Below, one piece after another: positions 21,144 through 30,562 of a stretch of 64,000 nucleotides of DNA. The position numbers and the translations under genes were made by a program. The DNA comes from Catenaria anguillulae PL171 (taxonomy: Eukaryota > Blastocladiomycota > Blastocladiomycetes > Blastocladiales > Catenariaceae). Position 1 is the first letter of the stretch, and each line of letters begins with the position of its first letter. The notes below the pieces were generated by a model that was given only the letters and a program-made list of their open reading frames with translations, did not search any database and was not told the DNA's origin. The stretch is taken from contig MCFL01000111.1 of assembly GCA_002102555.1 (NCBI GenBank), forward strand, positions 1 through 64,000. The letters run 5' to 3'.

Positions 21144-21794
21144 CTACAACGTCGCCGTCATGCCCGTATTATGGGACAAGTCTGCAGGAAGTATGGCCGA
21201 TAAAACGTCCGAGACCTGTGCCAGCCGACTCCTCAACACCTCCACCTCAGCCTTTTGCTTGCGCAACTCTTCCTCCTCCTCTTCTGCGCGCAATCGTAAA
21301 CTCGCAATTGCTAGATCGGTCCGCCGCCCAACACTGTCTATTTCGGCCCTTTTCCTCTGCACATTGACGTGGGCTTGTGCGGCTGCGCTGCGCGAATTGA
21401 TACTGTCTGCGTACAGCATGCGGGCAACGTGCTCGAGCGCGCTTCGGTCCAGGGCGTCGAGCGAATCCGGGAGCGGATGGAGTGGGCCCGAACTGGGCGC
21501 GGGCGGGTGCGTGCATGGGGTCTCGGTACAGCTGATGTTGGTGATTTGGCTTGCTTCCGAGAGACTGGTCATTGATGGAGTGTTTGGCGTGGTGGAAGTT
21601 TGGGAACGGAGGAGTGAGACGGAGCGGTTTGGGCACGAGATGGTCAGATCACATGGTTTGTAGTATGCGAGTGACCTATGCGCGGCCTCGAGTCGACTCG
21701 AGATTGGAAAGGCAGAACCGCGAGTGTGGCTGCCAGACTCGACGCGGTAGCCGGGGTGGTCTATTCTGGCAAGCGTGTGGTGTGTGACTGACAT
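21144..21794 (-). CDS. Coiled-coil paralog family, member 2
   Basis: A single exon of 216 residues (ATG at 21794; internal ATGs leave the start open). It is the most divergent of the five paralogs. The shared C-terminal domain starts at LHPLPDSLDALDRSALEHVA and continues RMLYADSINSRSAAAQAHV, a coiled coil with RAEEEEEELRKQKAEVEVLR, and SRLAQVSDVLSAILPADLS. The N-terminus is short and Ser/Thr-rich. The position of the LPxSLxxLxR lead, of the ADxxxSR motif and of the final VLSAILP corresponds exactly to the other members. Function unknown. Confidence 0.65.
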   Translation of the reverse strand: MSVTHHTLARIDHPGYRVESGSHTRGSAFPISSRLEAAHRSLAYYKPCDLTISCPNRSVSLLRSQTSTTPNTPSMTSLSEASQITNISCTETPCTHPPAPSSGPLHPLPDSLDALDRSALEHVARMLYADSINSRSAAAQAHVNVQRKRAEIDSVGRRTDLAIASLRLRAEEEEEELRKQKAEVEVLRSRLAQVSDVLSAILPADLSHNTGMTATL

Positions 21795-22440
21795 ATTTGT
21801 GGTTGTATGCGCAGATTTACTGGCTGTATGGTGACGTTGATGGGTGGAAAAGCCGATGTGGGAGCAACCAGACTTTAAACAACCCGACAGACTGGATTAG
21901 TGTACTCTTTCACTCTGGTACAACCTGTCTGCGGAACCCTATGATTGGCTCGGCGGAGTAAATCTCAAAGGCAGGGTATAGGGAATGCTGCGTTGGCATG
22001 ACATCTTTGCAGGGACACTCGTAACAGGCTGGTACTTAGTGATCAGGAAGCCTTTATGACAGAACGCGGTCAAGGAAGAAGGCTGTTCGGCAAAATCCCA
22101 ACAAGGCTCCAATAGGCTATGATAGAGCCGGATCCTGGCGTCCAGCTTGATCATATGACATAGTCGGTTCTAAATGTGTGTTGTGCTCACGGGCAGGTGG
22201 ATAGGCAAAAGGACGAAGATGGCTTGTGCGCTCTATTCCTTTTGGAGGTGTCATGAGTCCCAAGCCGAAATGAGAGCTTCTCGACGTGTCAAAGCCGTGT
22301 CTCACCTGTGGCGCAGTTGATTCGATCTCGGCAAAATCGCGGATCTCATTCACTTCCCAACCAGAGGCTCGCTGGTGCAGGATACTCTGATGCTGCATGA
22401 CCATCGCGATAGATCCAGCAATGTCAACGTGTATACATTT
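21795..22440. other. Intergenic between family members 2 and 3
   Basis: No gene, RNA or repeat recognised; presumed promoter of member 2. Confidence 0.45.
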
Positions 22441-23265
22441 TCAAGAACTCGACTCGACTCCAGCGGCGACATTTTTCTCCACAATGGCTTCTTTTTGCAT
22501 ACTCTTGCTTGCCGGTGCATTGTGCATAGCTGCTGGAGCTACCGACGTCAGCACAGCCATGACTTGATCAAACTTGTCCGTCACATCCTTCAGCTGTGCC
22601 TTTGTGCTTGCCAACTCGCGCTCGTAACCTCCCGCATGCTCTCGCAACTTGACAATGGACTTGAAGGCACGCTTGGCAACGGTTTCCAATTCCACCTTGT
22701 GGGCAGACTCTTGCGCGTGCACTTCTTGGATGCGTAGACGCGTTGCAAGCGCCTCTTGATGAAGAGTTTGGACAAGGTTTTCAAGTTGTTGGCGAGACAA
22801 GGATGAGAGATCGGACGGGAGCGGGGGCAAGGCAGCCAGGGGTTTCGTGGGCACAGTGCAGGTTGACGGTTCCGGGTCTTGGGCGGATGCCGCTGCCAAG
22901 GCGAGCGACTTGTAGACTGTGCCATTGGTGATGTTGTCATCAAACGTGGCGCGTTTGGTGCCGCTGGATGTCTCCGAGAGGGAGGATAGCGACAAGGACG
23001 ACGACGAGTGCCCCGAGTCCCGGCGCACAAAGGTTGCCTGAGACGACACGGTGGATGTCGATGATTGCGATTCACTGCGGGTGAGCGTTGCTGTCGGTAC
23101 CAATGGCTGCGTCATTCGCGTCGACGTGATTTGAATGGAGGATGGGAGGCCGATTGTAAAGCGGGAGGGGGGTGGATTGAGTACTTTTGCATTGATCCTG
23201 TTGCTTTCTTTGGGCTTGGTGCTGTTGCGGTTTGTCCGAGAGAAAGTCTTTGTGAGCTTCATCAT
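22441..23265 (-). CDS. Coiled-coil paralog family, member 3
   Basis: A single exon of 274 residues. The N-terminus is basic (MMKLTKTFSRTNRNSTK), echoing member 4, and a long Ser/Thr-rich segment follows. The C-terminal family domain (about 145-250) is well kept: LPPLPSDLSSLSRQQLENLV, QTLHQEALATRLRIQEVHA, HKVELETVAKRAFKSIVKLR, ERELASTKAQLKDV and DQVMAVLTSVAPAA. Heptad-like spacing of hydrophobic residues predicts a coiled coil. No catalytic or known binding motif is visible. Confidence 0.68.
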   Translation of the reverse strand: MMKLTKTFSRTNRNSTKPKESNRINAKVLNPPPSRFTIGLPSSIQITSTRMTQPLVPTATLTRSESQSSTSTVSSQATFVRRDSGHSSSSLSLSSLSETSSGTKRATFDDNITNGTVYKSLALAAASAQDPEPSTCTVPTKPLAALPPLPSDLSSLSRQQLENLVQTLHQEALATRLRIQEVHAQESAHKVELETVAKRAFKSIVKLREHAGGYERELASTKAQLKDVTDKFDQVMAVLTSVAPAAMHNAPASKSMQKEAIVEKNVAAGVESSS

Positions 23266-23924
23266 GGTTGTTTGCGTTCGAGTGGGAATGATCTGGGTGA
23301 ATGGAGCGATTTGGGTCTGAGTGAATGGAGCAATCAGTACCAGGAGAGGAAAACTGCTGAGGGGAACGTCAGTATTTGAGCACCTCTTTCTTGCACATAG
23401 CGTGCCGTTCCGACGGGCGACAGGTAGCTTTCCGCGTTCGCCTTCGCTTTTGCTGCCCGATGCATTATCAGGCGTTGTCGATGGTTAATCTCCTTCTTGT
23501 CGCCTGGACCAGCGACGTCACATCATCACTCCGACAGGCATTCGCAAGTACAAGTCATTGTGAGTACCAGGCCGCCCCGTCCATCATTCGTTGGCGCAAG
23601 TGAGTCAACCAACCAGCTTGAGGATGCCTTTCATGCCCGTCACAATTGTCTCTATGACTTTTTTTTGAAGCCAAGTGAGAAATTTGGCGCTCGTCTCATG
23701 AACCTTCAGCGGGTGGACCCTGCTGGCACCCATTAACTTCCTGGATAACCTTCGCTACCGCCATGTTTCGTGGCCAATCTCAATGACCTACATCTGCATC
23801 ATCTGTCGTCTGTATTGCACTATCCTGTATCATCGATGTGACATGAGGCGATGCAACAGTCTATGAAAGGAATGTACAACTACATTGGATATATCATGTA
23901 CAATCACATCCAACGCTGATTTAG
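23266..23924. other. Intergenic between family members 3 and 4
   Basis: No gene, RNA or repeat recognised; presumed promoter of member 3. Confidence 0.45.
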
Positions 23925-24875
23925 TCACACAGGCTGGCGGCCAGCAGCCACCTGGACATTACTCGTCGCCACCTGCTGCATCTGTCCTGCGTCACTCGCC
24001 ATCCCTTGGTCCTCGACCCTGCCCCTCATCTCACCGGTCACCAACCCAGGCACCGCCGCCGCCAAGATGGCCATGACTCGTCCAAACCTGGCCGAAACCT
24101 GTGCCAACTGCTCTCGAGTCGAGCCCAACTCGGCCTCCAATCCGGCCACCTTGTCCCTGAGCGTTGTGATGGACTTGAATGCGCGCGATGCTACCTTGTC
24201 AAGCTGTGCCTTGTGCACTGCCTCGCTGGCGCGCGCCTGTTCAACGAGCATGCGCGAGGCAATTGCGTCGGCGTGCAATGACTGGACGAGCGATTCGAGG
24301 TCGTCACGCGCGAGCGATGATAGCGACGCTGGGAGCATGGGGAGCGCGTCCATTGACGACGGGGCAGGATCTTTGGGTGGCGGCGGTAAGGCGGCCGCAA
24401 CTGTGGATGAGGGCGATGGAGGTGGGCGGTGGATCGTGTTGAAGTCGTCGTTGAAAGTCACTGTCTTGCGCGTGAGCGACCCAGGCGGCGACGGCGTTGT
24501 TGAGGCTGCGGGATGGCCGGTAGGAATGGCCGGGGCAGATGGGATCGTGCCAGAGACGATGCGGTTGTAGTCGGGGGCAATAAATGGACTCACATGTGCG
24601 ATATCAGGCAAGAGCTGGTGGTGACTGGCAACGTCGGGGCCGTCGGGGCCGTCGTGGAACGGAGAGTAGGAGAGATTCGAGTCTGCAGGGGTGGGTGGGC
24701 GTTGTAGTGGTTGCGATGTACCAGAATTGGTTGGGTCGCTGCCACGGCGAACGGGCTGGGCGTCTTGGTTGACACCGTCGCCTGTGAGAGAGTGGGGAGA
24801 GGAGGTGGGAGAAGAAGTCGAGTCGCCGGACCCGCCTGCGCGACTGAGAGACTTGGAGCGTTTGAATTTGAACAT
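23925..24875 (-). CDS. Coiled-coil paralog family, member 4
   Basis: A single exon of 316 residues from the ATG at 24875 (MFKFKRSKSLSRAGG), chosen because it resembles the start of member 3; the frame runs on to an ATG at 24959 that would add a hydrophobic stretch. The middle is Pro/Ser-rich, with TRKTVTFNDDFN recalling KRATFDDN in member 3. The C-terminal domain (about 190-290) is the clearest of the set: LPMLPASLSSLARDDLESLV, QSLHADAIASRMLVEQARAS, HKAQLDKVASRAFKSITTLR, EAELGSTREQLAQV and GRVMAILAAAVPGLV. Predicted coiled coil; function unknown. Confidence 0.7.
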   Translation of the reverse strand: MFKFKRSKSLSRAGGSGDSTSSPTSSPHSLTGDGVNQDAQPVRRGSDPTNSGTSQPLQRPPTPADSNLSYSPFHDGPDGPDVASHHQLLPDIAHVSPFIAPDYNRIVSGTIPSAPAIPTGHPAASTTPSPPGSLTRKTVTFNDDFNTIHRPPPSPSSTVAAALPPPPKDPAPSSMDALPMLPASLSSLARDDLESLVQSLHADAIASRMLVEQARASEAVHKAQLDKVASRAFKSITTLRDKVAGLEAELGSTREQLAQVSARFGRVMAILAAAVPGLVTGEMRGRVEDQGMASDAGQMQQVATSNVQVAAGRQPV

Positions 24876-27259
24876 TGTGTGCTGGGTGTTGGTGCAGTTG
24901 ATGGGATGGTGAGACACAGGCTCGGTAGCAGCAACAACAAGCACTAGTAGCAACAGCACTACTGGGGGCTGGATACATTAAGTACAGGTGCTGATTGTGT
25001 TGCAACGTTAACCGCGGTCGACCTCAACCTCAACAGGCCAAGGCGAATTCTGCCTTCCATACTGAGGTACTGAGGGGGATTCCCGAGGGAATCCACATCG
25101 TTCCATTCATAGCTTCGGTGACGCATTAAGCGTCGACCGTCATGTGTCCTATAACTGCAAGCACGGCCCCGGTTCGGCTCCCTCGCATACAAAACCAAGC
25201 CATGTCGCGGCCATGGATTCAACTAAGGATAGTGGGCGGGCATCATGGGCGCGCGACTCATGAACCAGCGACAATGTGTGGACATCTGTTTGCAACATCA
25301 AGCCATGAGCACGGACTAGGAACATTGACAGCCTTTCGACCTTTCAACAAAGTCAGTGCAGTCGAGGCGAGTACAGGCTTACCCAAAGTAGTGTCAAGGA
25401 TCGACTTGGCTTCGTGTGCGCCTTCAGTTCAACTGATCACTGAGGCACCGTCTCAGTCCACCCGCAACCGATGTGAGACATGTACGAGCCGATTCGATTC
25501 AAGTTGCGTTGGTCATGCTTATCACGGTAGGTACCGTTGGGCTGAGCCTTACAGTCTGCCGACGAGAGAATAGCAATACAGTTCCCCGAAGTGGTTGTGT
25601 CGAATGGCAATATCTGTCGGCCCAAGTCAGATCTTCCCTCTCAGCCCAAAGTTCCATGCATGCTCCATATGGGAAGAAATACTGTTGAGTCAGCTGTGTG
25701 AAGAACGTTGGGACAGGCGGTCCGAGTCGGTCATCAATTCGAAGAAACAGTCAAGGTTCGAGCATCGGAGGCAATTACACTCTTTCTACCATTGACTGGT
25801 CACGGAAAGGTGTGGAGATGTGGTCATCCATCCGCCATCCAGGGTCCTGAATCTGAGCAAGGAAGCTTGACAGCCATTGAGCAAGCCACAGAACAATGCA
25901 TCCACGCCCAAGCCCACTTTAAATTTTAGCAGCTCTTGTCCCCGTGGTCTTCAAGGTACAAATTGGGACTGGCTGGAATGGTCTGTGGCCAGTTCAGGCT
26001 GAGCAACAGAGGCTTGTGGGTGGGATACTACGAGCGATAGGTGAGACCATGGACAATGCTGGTGGCCCAGTCCATTCACCTGCCGCATTGTGTCGACCGC
26101 GACCGCGCGGCCACACAGTCGAGTCAGGTAAATGGGTGGTCTGAGATGTACAAAGAGAGTGAGTTTGCCCCTTTGTTATGCGGTGGTGTCCCGTAAAGGC
26201 GTGAAAGCAGGTCAAAAATCTATGTGTGGGAATGGTCAAGAGCGTGCCAGAACCCACGCACAGACGACTGGCGCGAGGCAAATCGCACTCAAAGCAAGCA
26301 ATGCAAACTTGAAGTGAGTCCATGATTGACAGAGCTTTACGAAATAGCAGCACTATTTACATACCGACACCCGGACCTGCCTGGCTTCCATCCCTCCACA
26401 CCCACGCACCATCCGCCATTCAAACGTCATCCGTGTAACGACAAGTCCACAACCCGCCTGCCGGAGTATCTCTGTAGTCGCTCTCCCCTTTAAAGTTGAG
26501 CTCGAGCAGCACACACCCAGCTGTACTGTCATATCATTCCGTTTCTCGCCAGGCATAGGCAACAATCAGGGTACGTGCATCTAGTCCGCAATGCCTCCAA
26601 GCTCACAAGCAAGTTGCCACATATATTCCCTTCCCCTTGATTGTTTCCTTTGGTGATTTCCCTTTCCACCTTTCCACTTTCCTGTTCTTTTCGTCTGCGT
26701 CTGCTGCCTGCGACGCCGCCACATGCAATGCTATGCAATGCCATTCGTTACTGCTCATTGCAATTGCATGTGTGTGTGCGATCGATGGAATCATCATTCA
26801 TGCGCATCCATCATCTTTATGCACACCCATGAATATGCGACAAATCATCCATCACCAACTCATGGCCGTGTGACGCCCCCACACTTGTCCTCCCAATCCC
26901 AATTTGTACCCCCACATCCATACCACAGGATGCCGACTTGCCCCCTTTTTTCTCTTGCCCTTTTGCCTTGCCTTTGCCGTTGTCCCTAAGCTCGCTCGGA
27001 CCTCTTTCCCGGCCGGTATTCATCATTACCGGGGCCGACGGACCAATCGCTCTGGACCGTTCGCTCTCCATGGATGCACAGTACTGACGTGCTCGATAAA
27101 TACGTCTTCCAGCCCAGCCCGTCCGCCAGACTCTCCTCGCCCCTTGCTCTCGCGATTCGATAGCCACCTCGAGTTGCAGTTCCGCGGCCTCAGGCACATC
27201 CGTTCCCACTCGCCCTCGACATCTGCCCCCGCTGGCCTGGCGACCGCCACCGCGCAACA
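24876..27259. other. 2.4-kb intergenic region
   Basis: Separates member 4 (minus) from member 5 (plus) and must contain both promoters. Several frames of 60-143 codons occur but show neither family motifs nor convincing composition. The stretch 26600-26990 is pyrimidine-rich upstream of member 5 and may be its leader. No RNA gene was recognised. Confidence 0.45.
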
Positions 27260-29994
27260 ATGATGTCCCCTGTTTCCCCTTCTGCTGTCGCAACACAGCA
27301 GCAGCAGCAGTTGCGAGTCTCGCCGCTCGCAGACATTGCCGCAGACCCCGCAACCTTTCTTGCTGCGCGCACCGCTCGCGCCATGCTGGGGCGTGACGTT
27401 GCCCCGTGCGTTGTCCACGTTCTCAACGCTCTGCTCCACGCCGTCGTTCGCGCCGTTGTCTTGGCCGCAACACAGAGCACTGGTCCAACAGCGCCCCTTG
27501 CCGAAAACCATGTCATTGAAGCACTCACTGCACTCGCTCCTATTGAGGCCGTTATTTCGGCCGCTGTCGCCGCCGCGTCTCCGACATCTTCGTCTGCCGC
27601 TCCGCTGCTGCCCGCGCAGGTCACGGGTAATGCCATTGCGGATCTCATTGTCGAACAAGCACAAGCGGCCGGGTGCTACGATCACCCATCGCCACCGGCC
27701 CCGCAGGCAGTTGTCGCGCTCAATGCTGCGCTCGACGTGGTTGCTGGGTTGCTCTTGGATTCACTCGCCGTCACGTTTGACGCTCCCAGGTCCAATCAAG
27801 TGTCGATCGAGTCGGTCATTCGAGCCATCAACTCTCACCCAGACTTGGCGCACGTCGTTCGCAATGTGGGATGGTTAGAGGTGCTCGAGCTGCTGGCGGA
27901 CGAGCACGACGATGACGACGATGTCGAAGCCGTTGCGCCGCAGTTCATGTTTCCAACGTTGCTCGCGGGTGCTGGCGGGTCTGGTGCCCCCGATTCCCCA
28001 ATGTATCGGTCTGCTGCCGGTGGGCCGCCCGTCCCTGCGCCAATTGTTGTCGACCCTTCGGTTCCATCACCCGTCATTCGCTCACCAGGCATGTCGGCGC
28101 GCCACCCACCACTGCCGAGCCCCGGTCCAACAGGGTCGGGTACGCTGGGTCGCCTGCCCAAGGGCGTGAAACCCGGTCCGCTGGACGATTTTGACGAGCT
28201 GCTCATCTCGAGCGAGACCAAAAAGATTACTCTTACCCCCAAGCGGCTGCGGGTTGTCGAGGCAGGCGGGAGCACGTCTGCGACTCGTGCGCCCGCGGGT
28301 TTGTCCAACATTTCCACCACATCGTTGCCCACGGTTTCTTCCTCGTCGTCGTCATCCAACATGGCGACAACACCCACACTTCCCTCGTCGGCAACGTTCA
28401 CGTCGTTGCCTATGCCGCCGACACGCTCTCCGCCATTCTCACCGAGCACGTCGTCTCGACCAATCGTGTCGAACCCCTCGGCCACTTGGGAACTGGCCGA
28501 GTTTCTCAGTACAACCGAGCCGCCCACCGCACTTTCAGCAACGTCCCCCGCATCTGTGTCGAGCAAATCGTCCAAATCATCCCGCTCGTCAGGCTTTTTC
28601 GCAAGAAGTTTGCGTCCAGCAAATCCCAGCCGACACTCTCTGCCTCGTCTCCATCCCCACCGCCACCCGTTCCCACGTCTGTTGTTCCCGAACGTCTCCC
28701 TCCCGGCCATCCAAAGTATGTCATGCTGCCTGGTGCAGATCAAGTCTTGCGTCAATTTGGCGGCGGGGCAATCCGACACGCCCAGTGGGCCGACCACCCC
28801 CATTCCGCAAGCCCGGCGACGGTCGCAAGCCAAACCCTCGGAACCCGACCCAGCGTCATCCACCGTGTCGACATCCATGGCGGCCGCCATGCCACCCGTT
28901 CCCTCACCGCCGCCGCCTGCATCGTCCGCCTTTGTGGCCAGCAATTCCCCACAACTCTCAACCAAATCCGCATCCTCATCGTCGGGCGCAAGCAAGCGCA
29001 GGTCGCACTCGCCCGGGCACATGTCGACCGTGTCTGCCACCTTGCCCGAGGGATCGTCGGTTGCGGCCAGGATGCGCGCAACCTTGGCGGCGGCCATGGC
29101 AGATGCGGATGCGGCAACAAATGCAAAGCTCCAGAAGGGTGTGGCGCGGTCGTCGAGCTCAGCATCGGCCGCGCGCGCCAGCATGATGCGCGCGGTGTCG
29201 CCGTCTTCGGGCCGAAAGTATGCGAGTTTACCTCGGTCGCGAGCGAATGGCGATACGTCGGAGCGTGGGCGTGGAGCGTCGCCTGTGCCTGCGGGTGCCG
29301 TCGGTGAATCACTCGCCCAGAGTCAAAGTGGGGGTGAGGAAGCGCGCGGCAGGAACGTGGGAGGGGTGGGTGACGAGCAGCGTGCGCCGCGGCGGTCGTC
29401 CAGTGTGACAAGAGATCGGCCGGTAACGGTCCTCGGCCCGCGCGGCGTCTCACCCGTACGTGTGCCGGTGCAAAAAACTTCGAGGGGTGTGTCGCCTGTG
29501 CGTCAGCAAGTGGTTTCCGTGGACGAGCCGACATATTCCTCTGCACCACCCGGCACGGCTGCCATGGTCGCGCCAGCCGCCGAGCCAACTCCAACTCCGA
29601 CGCCAACTCTGACGACGAGCCGCACCGTGCCGCCGCCCCTCCGTCGCCCTTGCCGACACTCCCGCCACTTCCAGACTCGCTCTCGGACCTTTCGCGTGCC
29701 GACCTCGAACGCCTGGTGCGTTTGTTGCACGCGGACGCGACTGCAGCCCGCCACGTTGCTGACGACGCGCGCGCGGCCGAGGCGGCACACAAGGCGCAGT
29801 TGGACAAGCTCGCGGTGCGTGCGTTCAAGACCATCACGGACTTGCGCAAGCGCGATGTGGAGCGGGATGCAGAGATGGAGGCGGTCAAAAGGGAAAGGGA
29901 GGAGGTAGGCACACGATTGGGCCAGGTGTTGGCCGTATTGGGCGGGGTTGTACCAGGGTTGGTGCCTGAGGAGGTTGCGGGTGAGGGGTGGTGA
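27260..29994 (+). CDS. Coiled-coil paralog family, member 5, with possible tandem histone fold; apparent frameshifts
   Basis: The start is ATGATGTCC at 27260. The N-terminal 215 residues are helical and resemble two histone-fold halves (VVHVLNALLHAVVRAVVLAA then LAENHVIEALTAL; AALDVVAGLLLDSLAVTF then VSIESVIRAI and HPDLAHVV), as in the tandem histone fold of SOS proteins. A long Ser/Pro-rich linker follows, with RGVSPVR repeats, then the family domain (LPPLPDSLSDLSRADLERLV, HKAQLDKLAVRAFKTITDLR, VLAVLGGVVPGLV). Protein-like sequence changes frame three times, each at a homopolymer: T run 28595-28599, G run 28765-28768, C run 29636-29639. A length change of one base at each gives a single continuous frame of about 911 residues. 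Whether these are real mutations or base-calling errors cannot be told here. The histone-fold call is an inference from pattern only. Confidence 0.6.
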
Positions 29995-30562
29995 GGAGTC
30001 AGAGTTGAGAGTGACTTGGATACGATGGGATGACTGGAGATTGGTTCGTACACAGTAAATCACATACATGATCGATACATCAGATTGGTTCAATTTGCGC
30101 GGTTCCCACGTTCCCAGACTCGCTTGCCCATCGTGATTTGGATAGTCTGCCCGGGTGGGTCTGCTGATCTCCTCGGTTGGGTCGGGTGAGGTGAGAAGAG
30201 GTTGTATCACGTCATGAGAAAATCATGAGATGCCAACACTGCAACGCGTGAGAACAGAGCAACGAATCTTAATCGCGTGACCTTTGCTGCCTCACATGGA
30301 TAACTCTCGAAACACTGTTTGCGGCAAAGATTGCAAAAGGGACGTTCATCTGAGTTCTTAGCTCCAATCAAATCAAATGATTTAAAAGGAGAAGAGAATC
30401 CCCCCGTATCCTTAGATTTACCATCACAAGCTCAAGTATGCATGCACACACACAACCATGTACCTACACATGAAATAGATCCGCTTGCACTGGCTCCTCC
30501 TCAAGAATCCTCAATCCTCGACTAGACTAGACCGTAACACCACCAATCCCAACCCATTCGCC
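29995..30562. other. Intergenic, promoter side of the large subtilase
   Basis: No gene recognised between member 5 and the subtilase; both are on the plus strand. Confidence 0.45.

Noticed and set aside
25142-25573. 143-codon frame as a gene
   Set aside because: No domain, signal, intron or compositional support; in a long intergenic region such frames are expected by chance.
27835-29184. 449-codon frame antisense to family member 5
   Set aside because: Antisense of Ser/Pro-rich coding sequence gives Gly/Asp-rich noise; no start context or domain.
29450-29512. 51-nt intron (GTACGT...CAG) in member 5
   Set aside because: It would remove one RGVSPVR repeat and does not solve the frame change; the repeat pattern argues for coding.
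28752-30053. 433-codon minus-strand frame over the 3' half of member 5
   Set aside because: Repeats the antisense pattern of the coiled-coil domain; the sense strand carries the conserved family motif.
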